This document shows positions 15,628-25,519 of a DNA stretch of 64,000 bases, piece after piece (position 1 is the first letter of the stretch; every line of letters starts with the position of its first letter). Under the pieces are notes generated by a model. It searched no databases, was not told the DNA's origin, and worked only from the letters and a program-made list of their open reading frames with translations. Source of the DNA: CAZHHH01 sp052400685 (GTDB taxonomy: Bacteria > Bacteroidota > Bacteroidia > Bacteroidales > Marinilabiliaceae); NCBI GenBank assembly GCA_052400685.1, contig JBQTGJ010000007.1; one strand, given 5' to 3'. A program made the translations under genes and the position numbers.

Positions 15628-17754
15628 ATGAGTTTTCAGCGATTTTCCATTTTTATATTGGCAATTTTATTAAGCATTAATCTTTCAGGAAAGAATCTTT
15701 ACATTTCTGTAAATGGAAATGATAAGGCGACTGGAACCAAAGAGCAACCTTTGGCGAGTTTAAAAGGCGCCCGTGATTTAATCCGGCAATTGAGAGAAGC
15801 AAACAACCTGAATGAAGAAATACGGGTAATTATTTCCGGTGGAATTTACTTCATGACAGAACCCCTGGTATTGACCGATATTGATTCAGGGAATGACAGC
15901 TTTCCCATTGTTTTTATGGCTGCAAAAGGGGAAGAACCTGTTTTTGTTGGAGGAATTCAAATAGGGAATTGGGAGAAAGTAACAGACAAAGTTTGGAGAA
16001 CCAGTGTTCCGGAAGTAAGTCGTTATGGTTTGTATTTCGAACAGTTATATGTGAATGGGAAGCGAGCCGTTCAGGCAAAATCGCCCAATAGTGGATTTTA
16101 TTTTTTGAAGGAAGTGAATGAAACTATTATCGAACGGGGTACAGGTCGCACTGCGGCAATGGCGGTGCAAAAATTAAAGCTTTTTCCACAGGCAGCCGCC
16201 GATTTTGCCTCTTTCTCAAATAGCGATTTTAATGACGCACTGGTTACCTTTTATCATAAATGGGACAATACCCGTAAACGGGTGTCTTCTTTTAGTGCCG
16301 ACAGTGCAGCAGTTTTTACTGCAGGTGCAGGAATGAAGCCCTGGAATAAGCTCGACAATAAAACACGGTTTACCATTGACAACTATAAAGCGGGTTTGGA
16401 TACCTGCGGTGAGTGGTTCCTTGAGCGCAGCGGTGATTTATATTATATCCCCCGACAAGGAGACGATATGACGGAGGTTAGCGTATTTGCGCCGGTTACT
16501 GATCGGTTCCTTGTTTTTAAAGGATCGGAGGGAAAAGAAGTACGAAATATTAGCTTCGAAAATATTCGTTTTGAAGTGGCCGGATATCGGACGCCATTAT
16601 GGGGCAACGAACCCGTTCAGGCGGCCGCCCCGGTAAATGCTGTGGTTATGTTGGATTACGCACAAAATATTGATTTTGTCAATTGTGGTGTCAGTCAAAT
16701 TGGGACAAATGCGTTTTGGTTCAGAAAAGCCTGTGTCGACTGTTCTGTATCTCATTGTTATATAAGTGATTTGGGTGCCGGGGGTATTAAAGTGGGGGAT
16801 GTTCAGATTCCTGACAACCAGGACGATTTAACCCGTAATATCACAGTCGATAATAATATAATACGTTCAGGTGGTTTCATATTCCCATGCGCTATTGGTG
16901 TTATCATCTTTCAGGCCAGCGATAATAAAATTACCCATAATGAAATTGCTGATTTTCGTTACTCCGGCATTTCTGTTGGATGGGTTTGGGGCTATGATTA
17001 TAGTCCATCGAAACGAAATACAATTGAGTACAATCATGTTCATCATCTTGGATGGGGTGACCTGAGTGATATGGGCGGCATTTATACGCTTGGCGAATCC
17101 GAAGGAACTACGGTGAGCAATAATGTTGTTCATCACGTATATTCCCGTGGATATGGTGGCTGGGGTTTATACACTGATGAAGGGTCAACCGGAATCGTTA
17201 TGGAAAACAACCTGGTTTATGCCTGTAAAAGTGCCGGATTTCACCAGCATTATGGCAAGGAGAATATTATAAAGAACAATATTTTTGCCTTCAACCAACT
17301 GTCTGGTGTTCAGGTATCAAAGGTGGAAGAGCATTTGTCCTATACATTTACAAACAATATTATTTATCAGGAAGAGGGGAAAATAATATCGGATGTGTGG
17401 GATGGAGATAATGGAACAAAAATAAAGGTGAATTACGATTGCAATTGCTATTGGAAAACAAGTGACCCGTCCCCTGTTTTTTATGGTTTATCGTTTGACG
17501 AATGGAAAAAAACAGGGAAAGATAAAAATTCCATTATCGCTGATCCCGGGTTTGTTGACCCGCAAAACTTTGATTTCAGAATTAAAAACAAATCAGTTAT
17601 CCGAAAAATTGATTTTGTGCCTTTTGATTTTTCAAAAGCCGGTGTTTATGGCTCTAAGGATTGGAAAGAACGGGCGAAATTCGATCCGGAGTTAGCCGAT
17701 AAATTTGATGAAATTGTTGAGGAGCTCAAACGACAGGCCAATTCACAGGAATAA
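15628..17754 (+). CDS. Secreted right-handed beta-helix glycosidase, GH141-like
   Basis: This is a 708-residue protein with a short signal peptide ending INLSGK. The N-terminal module NLYISVNGNDKATGTKEQPL is the usual first turn of secreted beta-helix carbohydrate enzymes. Repeated N-N-x-(I/V) turns (for example VDNNII, NNVVHHVY, ENNLVYACKS, KNNIFAFN) build the helix. GGIYTLGESEGTTVSNN and YGGWGLYTDEGSTGIV match the conserved core I know from GH141 proteins, a family with alpha-L-fucosidase and xylanase members; GH120 is a close alternative. Acidic residues in that core could be catalytic. With GH29 next door, a second fucose-active or exo-xylosidase-type activity is plausible. Confidence 0.65.
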   Translation: MSFQRFSIFILAILLSINLSGKNLYISVNGNDKATGTKEQPLASLKGARDLIRQLREANNLNEEIRVIISGGIYFMTEPLVLTDIDSGNDSFPIVFMAAKGEEPVFVGGIQIGNWEKVTDKVWRTSVPEVSRYGLYFEQLYVNGKRAVQAKSPNSGFYFLKEVNETIIERGTGRTAAMAVQKLKLFPQAAADFASFSNSDFNDALVTFYHKWDNTRKRVSSFSADSAAVFTAGAGMKPWNKLDNKTRFTIDNYKAGLDTCGEWFLERSGDLYYIPRQGDDMTEVSVFAPVTDRFLVFKGSEGKEVRNISFENIRFEVAGYRTPLWGNEPVQAAAPVNAVVMLDYAQNIDFVNCGVSQIGTNAFWFRKACVDCSVSHCYISDLGAGGIKVGDVQIPDNQDDLTRNITVDNNIIRSGGFIFPCAIGVIIFQASDNKITHNEIADFRYSGISVGWVWGYDYSPSKRNTIEYNHVHHLGWGDLSDMGGIYTLGESEGTTVSNNVVHHVYSRGYGGWGLYTDEGSTGIVMENNLVYACKSAGFHQHYGKENIIKNNIFAFNQLSGVQVSKVEEHLSYTFTNNIIYQEEGKIISDVWDGDNGTKIKVNYDCNCYWKTSDPSPVFYGLSFDEWKKTGKDKNSIIADPGFVDPQNFDFRIKNKSVIRKIDFVPFDFSKAGVYGSKDWKERAKFDPELADKFDEIVEELKRQANSQE

Positions 17755-17781
17755 AATTAATCAATAATTAAATTACCTAGA

Positions 17782-19023
17782 ATGATACGTGTATATTCAC
17801 TTTTTTTACTATTTATTTTTGTTTCCTGTGGAATAAATACGGGGAAAAAGATTCATAAAATTGATGTCGACAAGTTTCAGGATTCCGAAATATTGTGGAA
17901 TTTGGATTCTTTAAGTAATTCTCCGGCTTTCTCATGGATCGATTCTACTTCTTCGGTTCGTTCTCTGGCTTATGAAAGTGTTTCTTTCGAAGGAAAGCCC
18001 ACGCGGGTATTTGCTTATTATTCCAATCCGGATTTGTTACAAGGCAAGGAAACAGAAAATTCTTTTCCTGCTGTTGTTTTAGTTCATGGCGGAGGTGGAA
18101 AAGCATTTAAAGAATGGGTTGAAAAATGGGCTGCCGATGGGTATGCTGCCATTGCAATGGATTTGGGCGGCAAAGATGGTTCCGGAAAACCATTATTTAT
18201 GGCAGGACCCGATCAAACGCATGAAAACAAGTTTACAATCATTCAAAAAGGGGACTTAAAAAATGTATGGAGTTATCATGCTGTTGCCAGTATAATTCTG
18301 GCGCATTCATTTATTCTGAGTAGGCCTGAAGTTGATGCCGAAAGAACTTGTCTGACCGGGATTAGCTGGGGTGGGTATTTAACGTGTATTGTCGCGGGCC
18401 TCGATGACCGGTTTAAAGCAGCCGTGCCTGTTTATGGGTGCGGTTACTATGACGAGTCCGACGCATTTGGTAAGCCTTTGTCTGAACTGACTCCTTTTTA
18501 TGAAAAGCAATGGATGGAATATTTTGATCCATCGGTTTATCTTCCTTTTGCTAAACCAGCTCTTCTGTTTATTGATGGAAACAAAGACTATTTCTATAAT
18601 ATCGTACCCTATTACAAGACCTATAATCTACCTGAAAATTGTCATAAAAATATTTGTTTAACACCAAATATGAGGCATGGACACCGCGAGGGCTGGCGCC
18701 CAATAGAAATACGATATTTCTTTGAATCGGTAGTGAATGGAGGCGTACCTCTGCCTAAAATAGAAGAACTGAAACGGACTCAGTCGTCAGTTAGTGCCGG
18801 GTTTAATTCATTTGCAGGGTTACGGTCTGCCCGGTTTTATTATTCCTCTGATACAACGTCGACCAATGCAAATCGAGTTTGGTTTGATTTGGCTGCTACC
18901 ATCAATCAGGATAAAAGAGAGATAAGTTGTGATATGCCCGACGCTGATTTTAAATATGCTTTTTTTTATGCTACCGATAATCGGGAGGTGTCGGTATCGA
19001 GTCCGATATATATTAAACTGTAA
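17782..19023 (+). CDS. Alpha/beta-hydrolase esterase, lipoprotein
   Basis: This is a 413-residue protein with a lipoprotein signal ending FIFVSCGIN. The core shows VVLVHGGGGKAFKEW (oxyanion loop), GISWGGYLT (nucleophilic Ser in G-x-S-x-G), FIDGNKDYFY (Asp region) and MRHGHREGW (His). The layout is that of dienelactone-hydrolase/acetylxylan-esterase-like enzymes. Residues ~330-413 form a small beta domain. It starts 27 bases after the beta-helix gene and probably shares its transcript. A role in removing ester groups from the glycan or its oligosaccharides is inferred from context. Peptidase S15-like activity cannot be excluded. Confidence 0.7.
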   Translation: MIRVYSLFLLFIFVSCGINTGKKIHKIDVDKFQDSEILWNLDSLSNSPAFSWIDSTSSVRSLAYESVSFEGKPTRVFAYYSNPDLLQGKETENSFPAVVLVHGGGGKAFKEWVEKWAADGYAAIAMDLGGKDGSGKPLFMAGPDQTHENKFTIIQKGDLKNVWSYHAVASIILAHSFILSRPEVDAERTCLTGISWGGYLTCIVAGLDDRFKAAVPVYGCGYYDESDAFGKPLSELTPFYEKQWMEYFDPSVYLPFAKPALLFIDGNKDYFYNIVPYYKTYNLPENCHKNICLTPNMRHGHREGWRPIEIRYFFESVVNGGVPLPKIEELKRTQSSVSAGFNSFAGLRSARFYYSSDTTSTNANRVWFDLAATINQDKREISCDMPDADFKYAFFYATDNREVSVSSPIYIKL

Positions 19024-19063
19024 GTTGTATTTTTTTGATTGGTAATGATTAAAATATAATGGT

Positions 19064-19888
19064 ATGAGATTTAAAATATTGTTGATTGTTCTGGTCGTCT
19101 GTTCTGTAAATATTACGGCGTCTCGTATTGATACACTCTATGTGAAAAGTGATGTGATGAAAAAGTCTATCCCGAATTTGGTTATTGTGCCCGATTCGTA
19201 TGACGCACAAAGTGGTTCGTTTCCTGTATTGTACCTGTTGCATGGGGCTTCTGCTGATTATAAAGATTGGTTGAGAAAAGTTCCGCGTCTGGCTGAATAT
19301 GTTGATTTATACAATTTTATTATTGTTTGTCCCGATGGCGCCCATACCAGCTGGTATTTTGATAGTCCGGTGGATCCGGCCATGCAATACGAGACCTATA
19401 TCTCGAAGGAGTTGATTGAGGAGGTTGATTATTCATACCGTACCATGAAAAATAGAGCAGGCAGAGCAATCTCCGGATTAAGCATGGGCGGGCACGGCGC
19501 TTTTTATCTGGCATTTCGTCATCAGGATATCTGGGGTGCTGCCGGCAGTACCAGTGGCGGTTTAGATATCCGGTCGTTTCCAAACAACTGGAATCTAGCC
19601 AAACGATTAGGTCCCTATGCGGAGAATAAAGATAATTGGGAGAATAATACAGTGATTAATATGGTGTATTTGCTCGAGGGTTCGAAGTTGAAATTAATAT
19701 TTGATTGTGGCGTTGATGACTTTTTTTATGATTGCAATAAACGGATGCATGAGAAGTTGCTGGAAAGAAATATCCCGCACGACTATATAGAGCGTCCGGG
19801 AAAACATACCTCTGAATATTGGGCCAATTCCATTAAATATCAGTTGATGTTTTTTGATGATTTTTTTGATACTCAGAAGTCGAAATAA
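19064..19888 (+). CDS. CE1-type esterase (esterase D family)
   Basis: This is a 274-residue protein with a signal peptide ending ITAS. LYLLHGASADYKDW, then ISGLSMGGHGAFYLA (Ser in GLSMGG), CGVDDFFYD (Asp) and PGKHTSEYW (His) are the esterase D/CE1 pattern shared by feruloyl and acetyl esterases and S-formylglutathione hydrolases. The signal peptide argues against a cytosolic detoxification role and for acyl removal from carbohydrate. It sits 40 bases after the preceding esterase, forming a likely operon with it and the beta-helix gene. Confidence 0.8.
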   Translation: MRFKILLIVLVVCSVNITASRIDTLYVKSDVMKKSIPNLVIVPDSYDAQSGSFPVLYLLHGASADYKDWLRKVPRLAEYVDLYNFIIVCPDGAHTSWYFDSPVDPAMQYETYISKELIEEVDYSYRTMKNRAGRAISGLSMGGHGAFYLAFRHQDIWGAAGSTSGGLDIRSFPNNWNLAKRLGPYAENKDNWENNTVINMVYLLEGSKLKLIFDCGVDDFFYDCNKRMHEKLLERNIPHDYIERPGKHTSEYWANSIKYQLMFFDDFFDTQKSK

Positions 19889-19909
19889 TAAAGGAGGTCA
19901 TTGGTGTTT

Positions 19910-19928
19910 GCCACTAAATTCTAGTGGC
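19910..19928. other. Intergenic hairpin
   Basis: GCCACTA (19910-19916), loop AATTC, TAGTGGC (19922-19928) is a perfect 7-bp stem 21 bases after the esterase stop, without a following T-run. Role unclear. Confidence 0.45.
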
Positions 19929-20015
19929 CGGCGCGAATGCTTCGTTTTGAGTTTGTTGTACTTAATGAACGGATTCTAACTGCTTTGAAAATTGAATTTA
20001 TAATAGGGAAGAAAT

Positions 20016-22358
20016 ATGAAGAGATTGTTTAATGTGCTATTATTCTTTTATTTTATAGTGCCGGCTTCACTCCGGTTGTATGCCCGGGAAAACCCGGTCG
20101 ATTTGGTTAATCCGTTTATAGATACGCACAAATCTCGTTGGTTCTATTTTAACTCTGCGTGTCGGCCTTTTGGAATGGTTAATCTTAGTCCTGATACTGA
20201 TACAAAAGCCAGTTGGGAGTCTGGCTATTTGTACGACAGCCATTCTATTCGTTGTTTCAGTCATATACATGCCTGGCAGTTGGCCGGTGTGGCCGTCATG
20301 CCAACAACTGGTGAATTTAAAGGCAACCATGGAATGGATGCCTACCAGTCTGCTTTTAGTCATGATGATGAAATTGCGAAGCCCGGTTATCATAAAGTGT
20401 TTTTAAGTGATTATGGTATTACGGCGGAATTGACCTCCTCCACAAGGGTTGGTTTTCATAGGTATACTTTTCCATCTCACAAAGAGAAGTCTATAATTTT
20501 TGATACAGGTGCTTATCTGGCGCATAGTCCAACGGTTTTTTCTAAAGTGTGGAAAGTTAGCAATACTGAGATTGCCGGCGTTCAGGTAATCGGTAAAACC
20601 ATCAGAAGACCTAAGGATACACCCGTTTACTTTGTGGCCAGGTTGAATCAGCCTTTTCGTTCTTTTAAAGGTTGGGTGGATAAACAAATAATAACATTTG
20701 ATACTGATACCATTCAGGGTGTAGACGCGGGGGCCGCTGTTTTTTTTGATTCCCGCGAAGCGGGCCCGATATTAATGAAGGTGGCGGTTTCGTATGTGAG
20801 TGTTGAGCAAGCCCGTAAAAATTTGAATGCTGAAATTAGTCATTGGGATTTTGACAGAGTGGTTGACGAATCATTTCAAACGTGGAATGATTGGTTGGGC
20901 CGTATTGATATTACAGGTGGAAGTCATCAACAACAGGTTAAGTTTTATACTGATTTGTGGCATGCCCTGTTGGGGCGGCGTATAACAAGCGATGTTGACG
21001 GAAAGTATATGGACATGACGGGGAGTAAGCCTCTTGTAAAGAGCGTTCGTCTCGACAAAACGGGAAAACCGCTTTTCCCTCATTACAATTTTGATGCCTG
21101 GTGGGGAAGTCATTGGTCTCTTAATATTTTATGGTCGTTGGTCTATCCCGAAATAGTCGATGGCTTTTGCAATACAATGGTTGATATGTACAACGATGGG
21201 GGAATGATTCCGCGAGGCCCGTCGGGTGGTAATTATACGTTTGTGATGATTGGTGATCCCGCTGTTCCCTTTTTCGCATCAGCCTATAATAAAGGAATTC
21301 GAAATTACGATGTTGCGAATGCTTATAAAGGGTTGCGTAAAAATGCGTTTGTTGGCGGCATTAGAGATCATGCCGGTTATGAGCATGACAATCCGGCTTA
21401 TGGTGGTGGAATGCAATATTACATCAAACAGGGCTGGATTCCCGAAGGTATTAAATCGAAGGGCATGCATCTGGATGGCGCAGCAATGACTATGGAATAT
21501 GCCTACGAAGATTGGTGTCTGGGTCAACTCGCTAAAGCCATGGGAAATGAAGAGGATTTTAAGTTTTTTAACAGTCGTGGTCAGAATTATAAAAATTTGT
21601 GGGATACAGAAACAAAATTAATTCATCCGCGGGAGATGGATGGCAGCTGGATAACTGATTTTAAACCGGTGGCTGATGGCTTTAGCGCACGTGGTTTTTG
21701 TGAAAGCAATGCCGCTATTTATACCAATTTTGTTCCTCATGACATGCCGGGATTGATTAATTTATTTGGTGGTAACGAGGTTTATACTGACTTTTTGAAT
21801 CATTCGTTTGTGGCAGGGGAACCGCTCGCTTTTGTGGGTAAAAATAAAAATCATGCTTCCAGTTGGGTCGATTATGGAAATCAGCCCGGAACGGCCATGG
21901 TTCATCTCTTTAATTATGCCGGATCGCCATGGTTAACTCAAAAGTGGGTCCGAAAAGTCAAGGCTTCTTTTGCTGATACTACGCCTTATGATGGTTACCG
22001 TGGTGACGAGGATCAAGGGCAAATGGGCGCCTTGGGGGTGTTGATGGCTATTGGGTTGTTTGAGGTGGATGGTGGAGCTTCCGTCAATCCGTACTATGAT
22101 ATTACAAGTCCCGTTTTCGATAAGGTTACCATTCAACTGGACAATCGTTATTTCCCGGGGAAGCGGTTCGTCATTAAAACGAAAAACAATAGTCCGGAGA
22201 ATCTGTATATTCAATCGGCGAAACTGAATCATCAGATCTTAAATAATTGCTGGTTCTATCATTCTGATTTAATAAAAGGAGGCGTACTTGAAATTGAATT
22301 GGGCCCAAATCCGAATAAAAGCTGGGGTGTGCAAGAACCGCAGCCTTCGGTGAGATGA
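20016..22358 (+). CDS. GH92 exo-alpha-mannosidase-like protein (divergent)
   Basis: This is a 780-residue protein with a signal peptide ending LRLYAR. VDLVNPFIDT, RPFGMVNLSPDT, FSHIHAWQLAGVAVMPTTG, AAMTMEYAYEDWCLGQLAKA, DEDQGQMGALGVLMAIG and the tail FVIKTKNNSPENLYIQSAKL are family GH92 landmarks. GH92 enzymes are calcium-dependent inverting exo-alpha-mannosidases. The glycine-rich stretch that normally follows VNPFI (GTGGxGHTYPGA-like) is replaced by DTHKSRWFYFNSAC, and the middle motif around NFDAWWGSHWS also departs from the usual S(L/F)WDTYR, so specificity may differ. The short 3' gap (43 bases) to an MFS transporter suggests coupling of sugar release and uptake. Confidence 0.85.
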   Translation: MKRLFNVLLFFYFIVPASLRLYARENPVDLVNPFIDTHKSRWFYFNSACRPFGMVNLSPDTDTKASWESGYLYDSHSIRCFSHIHAWQLAGVAVMPTTGEFKGNHGMDAYQSAFSHDDEIAKPGYHKVFLSDYGITAELTSSTRVGFHRYTFPSHKEKSIIFDTGAYLAHSPTVFSKVWKVSNTEIAGVQVIGKTIRRPKDTPVYFVARLNQPFRSFKGWVDKQIITFDTDTIQGVDAGAAVFFDSREAGPILMKVAVSYVSVEQARKNLNAEISHWDFDRVVDESFQTWNDWLGRIDITGGSHQQQVKFYTDLWHALLGRRITSDVDGKYMDMTGSKPLVKSVRLDKTGKPLFPHYNFDAWWGSHWSLNILWSLVYPEIVDGFCNTMVDMYNDGGMIPRGPSGGNYTFVMIGDPAVPFFASAYNKGIRNYDVANAYKGLRKNAFVGGIRDHAGYEHDNPAYGGGMQYYIKQGWIPEGIKSKGMHLDGAAMTMEYAYEDWCLGQLAKAMGNEEDFKFFNSRGQNYKNLWDTETKLIHPREMDGSWITDFKPVADGFSARGFCESNAAIYTNFVPHDMPGLINLFGGNEVYTDFLNHSFVAGEPLAFVGKNKNHASSWVDYGNQPGTAMVHLFNYAGSPWLTQKWVRKVKASFADTTPYDGYRGDEDQGQMGALGVLMAIGLFEVDGGASVNPYYDITSPVFDKVTIQLDNRYFPGKRFVIKTKNNSPENLYIQSAKLNHQILNNCWFYHSDLIKGGVLEIELGPNPNKSWGVQEPQPSVR

Positions 22359-22401
22359 TGTACAACAGAAGTATAAATATAATTATTTACAATTCAGGTT
22401 T

Positions 22402-23583
22402 ATGGAAAAGAAAGTGAGTGTATCAACCATCCTTCCCGTTTTATTCGGTTTTTTTGTAATGGGATTTTGTGATGTCGTGGGAATTACTTCTGCGCATGTT
22501 AAAGAAGATTTGTTGGGGGCCTATAGTCTTGAATTTAGAGACACTCTGTCGAATCTGATACCAGTGGCTTTGTTCTCAATGTTTCTGATTTTTTCTGTTC
22601 CCACAGGTATTTTTATGAATCGTATTGGGCGCAAAAAAACAGTGCTCTTGAGTAATGTCATTACTATTGTGGCTATGTTTATTCCACTCATTGAGTATAC
22701 CTTTTTTACTTCATTAATTGCTTTTGCCTTATTGGGAATTGCAAACACCATTTTGCAGGTATCCTTAAACCCATTGTTAACCAATGTTGTTAAAGGCGAT
22801 AAGCTGACGAGCAGTTTAACGGCCGGCCAGTTTGTAAAGGCAATATCTTCTTTTAGTGCGCCTTTTATTGCTGCCTTTGCCGCAAACCAGCTGGGTAACT
22901 GGCAGTATATTTTCCCCATCTATGCTGTCATCACATTGCTTTCTACCGTATGGCTTATGGCAACCACGATCATTGAAGAGCCGGTTGAAGAAAAGGCCAG
23001 TTCATTTGCCAGCGTGATTGGTATTTTAAAAGATAGAACTATTTTGTTGATATTTCTGGGTATTTTGTTTGTAGTTGGTGTTGATGTGGGGGTTAATACG
23101 GCTTCTTCCAAAATTTTGATGGAACGTTGTGGTCTGTCCTCAATCGAAGCCGGGTACGGCCCTAGTGTCTATTTTGCCTTTAGAACATTGGGCGCATTTT
23201 TGGGCGCATTTTTTTTAGCTAAATATTCGTCGGTTAAATTTTTTAAAATTAATATAGCCGGTGCAGTATTGGCACTCCTGACTTTGATTTTTGTGGGTGA
23301 TCGGTTCGTTATTTTTGCGCTCTACGGTATTATTGGATTTACCATAGCCAATATTTTCCCAATTATTTTCGGGATGGCGATTCAGTCGCGTCCTGATAAG
23401 GCCAATGAAATTTCCGGTTTAATGATTACAGGTGTTTTTGGTGGTGCTGTTATTCCCTTTTTAATGGGCCTGACGTCTGATGCAATGGGCTCACAGGTTG
23501 GTTCTGTGATAGTGATCCTGGCTGGGGCTTTGTATTTGTCTTATTTGGCTTTTTCTGGCAAAAGGGAGCAGGGGGTGTCATAA
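22402..23583 (+). CDS. MFS sugar transporter (FucP/GluP-like)
   Basis: This is a 393-residue integral membrane protein with about 12 hydrophobic segments and no cleavable signal. The first helix region FFVMGFCDVVGITSAHVKED, the loop MNRIGRKKTVLLS (MFS signature between helices 2 and 3) and a second half starting near LLIFLGILFVVGVDVGVNT fit sugar/H+ symporters of the fucose/glucose-galactose group. Placed directly after the GH92 gene, it probably brings a released monosaccharide across the inner membrane. The sugar cannot be assigned. A strong terminator follows. Confidence 0.75.
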   Translation: MEKKVSVSTILPVLFGFFVMGFCDVVGITSAHVKEDLLGAYSLEFRDTLSNLIPVALFSMFLIFSVPTGIFMNRIGRKKTVLLSNVITIVAMFIPLIEYTFFTSLIAFALLGIANTILQVSLNPLLTNVVKGDKLTSSLTAGQFVKAISSFSAPFIAAFAANQLGNWQYIFPIYAVITLLSTVWLMATTIIEEPVEEKASSFASVIGILKDRTILLIFLGILFVVGVDVGVNTASSKILMERCGLSSIEAGYGPSVYFAFRTLGAFLGAFFLAKYSSVKFFKINIAGAVLALLTLIFVGDRFVIFALYGIIGFTIANIFPIIFGMAIQSRPDKANEISGLMITGVFGGAVIPFLMGLTSDAMGSQVGSVIVILAGALYLSYLAFSGKREQGVS

Positions 23584-23622
23584 ATTTGATTTTGAATCGA
23601 TCGATGTCATTTAACCAAAATG

Positions 23623-23657
23623 AAAAGCTAAAAGATAAAGTCCTTTTAGCTTTTTTT
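23623..23657 (+). terminator. Rho-independent terminator
   Basis: AAAAGCTAAAAG (23623-23634) pairs with CTTTTAGCTTTT (23643-23654), followed by more T. It closes the transcript of the MFS gene. Confidence 0.85.
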
Positions 23658-24137
23658 GATTCTACATGCGGTATTCATTGTCATTTAATATTGAAAAGAT
23701 AAGTCTTCTGTTTTTTTAGCAGAAAGCAGGTGCCAAAGGAGATGCCACTTGTCGGATCCCTTTCTGATGATTGAGGCCGGCTTTGAAATGGCCGTGATTC
23801 TATCTCATTGCTATCAGCCTTTTTCAAAATCTTTGTTGTTCCGAAAAACGGCCGTTATTATTGGCCGATGTGTATATTGTTGTAATTTTGTTTCGGTTGG
23901 GAAAGTGTTTTTAGGTTTATATTGTTGGTTTTTTGTGCACCCCGGGGGGCATCTGTTTGTTTGAAAGGTGGTTGTGGTATTTATAACAGGTCAACGCATG
24001 GCAATCAGATCAAAGTATGAAATGGTGTAATGGCTTTCGTAAATATATGAATAGCTAGGGCCAAAGGTTAATCTATAGTCGCTCTTAATCAGGTAATATT
24101 TTTATTTTTCGTAAAATAGAATCTCAATGTTTGATTT
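23658..24137. other. Gene-free interval before the second MFS gene
   Basis: About 480 bases carry only a short open frame (23749-23964) with Cys- and aromatic-rich, low-complexity translation and no family resemblance. I see no RNA gene or leader repeat. The region presumably holds the promoter of the gene at 24138. Confidence 0.5.
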
Positions 24138-25352
24138 ATGAATCTATCCTCTGAATCCAAAAAACAAGCACAAAATTATTTTTTCCCTCTGGTTATATTG
24201 GGAACCATGTTTTTTGCCATTGGCTTTGCTCTGGGAATTAATAGTTATCTAATTCCTTTATTGAATCAGTCGCTTGAAATTTCTTCAGGACAGTCTTACC
24301 TGGTGTTGGCCGCGACTTTTTCTGCTTTTTTGATTTTCGGATATCCCTCTTCGTTGGTGATAAAGAAAATTGGTTATAAAAAAACGATGGCACTGTCGTT
24401 TCTTTTGTTTTCGATCGGGTTTTACCTGTATATTCCTTCCGCAAAGATGGAGAGTCTTCCGTTGTTTCTTGTAGCTTCTTTTATTAGTGGTATGGGCAAT
24501 ACCTTTCTGCAGGCAACTGTAAATCCTTATGTCACAATTTTAGGACCTATGGAGAGTGCGGCCCGGCGTATCAGTATTATGGGAATTGCCAATAAGCTGG
24601 CCTGGCCGGTGGCGCCAATGTTTTTGGCATTGGTGATTGGGAAAAGCGTGCAGGATGTTCAGTTTTCTGATATTTATACGCCTTTTACGATTATTATAGT
24701 AGTGTTTGTTGCCCTTGGTATTTTGGCTTTGTTAGCCCCTTTGCCTGAAGTCAAAGCGGCCGGTGAAGAGCGTGTTGAAGATTGTCCCTACGCGGCCACA
24801 AAAACTTCGGTATGGCAGTTCCCGCATTTATTGCTGGGTGTTTTAGCTTTGTTTTTGTATGTGGGAGCCGAAACTATTTCTTTGGGAACTTTGGTCGATT
24901 ATGCCGGAGAGCTTCATTTGTCAAACCCTGAATTTTACGCATGGATTGCTCCCGTGGGAATGGTCATCGGATATTTAGCCGGCATTATTTTTATTCCAAA
25001 ATATGTGAGTCAGTCTACTGCTTTAATCATAGTATCGCTCACAGCTATCATTGGTTCTTTGTTGGTGGTTCTGACGCCTGCGGCTATCTCTATCTATTTT
25101 GTGGCTTTTATAGCATTGGGATGTTCCTTGATGTGGCCTGCCATCTGGCCGCTGGCAATGACCGACCTGGGCCATTTTACCAAAGCCGGGAGCTCTCTTA
25201 TGGTCATCGCTATTGTTGGGGGTGCTTTGATTCCGACAATTTATGGTTTTGTGAAAGACTCTGTAGGAGCCCAAAATGCTTATTGGGTGATCGTCCCTAT
25301 ATTTTTTTACATTCTTTATTATGCGCTGAAGGGGCATAAAATAAGATCGTAG
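24138..25352 (+). CDS. MFS sugar transporter (second copy type)
   Basis: This is a 404-residue protein with about 12 transmembrane segments. The opening helix FFAIGFALGINSYLIPLLNQSL, the cytoplasmic loop IKKIGYKKTMALSF, and GMGNTFLQATVNPYVTILGP resemble the FGHS/GluP (glucose-galactose) and FucP transporters common in Bacteroidota. It differs clearly from the transporter at 22402, so the two likely take different sugars. It stands alone between a terminator and a 167-base gap, so it may have its own promoter. Confidence 0.75.
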   Translation: MNLSSESKKQAQNYFFPLVILGTMFFAIGFALGINSYLIPLLNQSLEISSGQSYLVLAATFSAFLIFGYPSSLVIKKIGYKKTMALSFLLFSIGFYLYIPSAKMESLPLFLVASFISGMGNTFLQATVNPYVTILGPMESAARRISIMGIANKLAWPVAPMFLALVIGKSVQDVQFSDIYTPFTIIIVVFVALGILALLAPLPEVKAAGEERVEDCPYAATKTSVWQFPHLLLGVLALFLYVGAETISLGTLVDYAGELHLSNPEFYAWIAPVGMVIGYLAGIIFIPKYVSQSTALIIVSLTAIIGSLLVVLTPAAISIYFVAFIALGCSLMWPAIWPLAMTDLGHFTKAGSSLMVIAIVGGALIPTIYGFVKDSVGAQNAYWVIVPIFFYILYYALKGHKIRS

Positions 25353-25519
25353 TACTTGTTTATAGGGGGTGTATTGTATTATTTTGAGGCTTTCAAAATT
25401 TGAAAAGCAGGAGTTTTCGGCCCTTAATGATCATTTTGAAAGTGAGAGTAACGAAGAAAATTCTTTTTGTTTTTGATACAATGTGTAATTAAATATATTT
25501 TGTTTAATATAATTGCTTT

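Noticed and set aside
23749..23964. Open frame of 71 codons between the MFS genes
   Set aside because: Composition is unlike neighbouring genes, with no signal, domain or clear start context.
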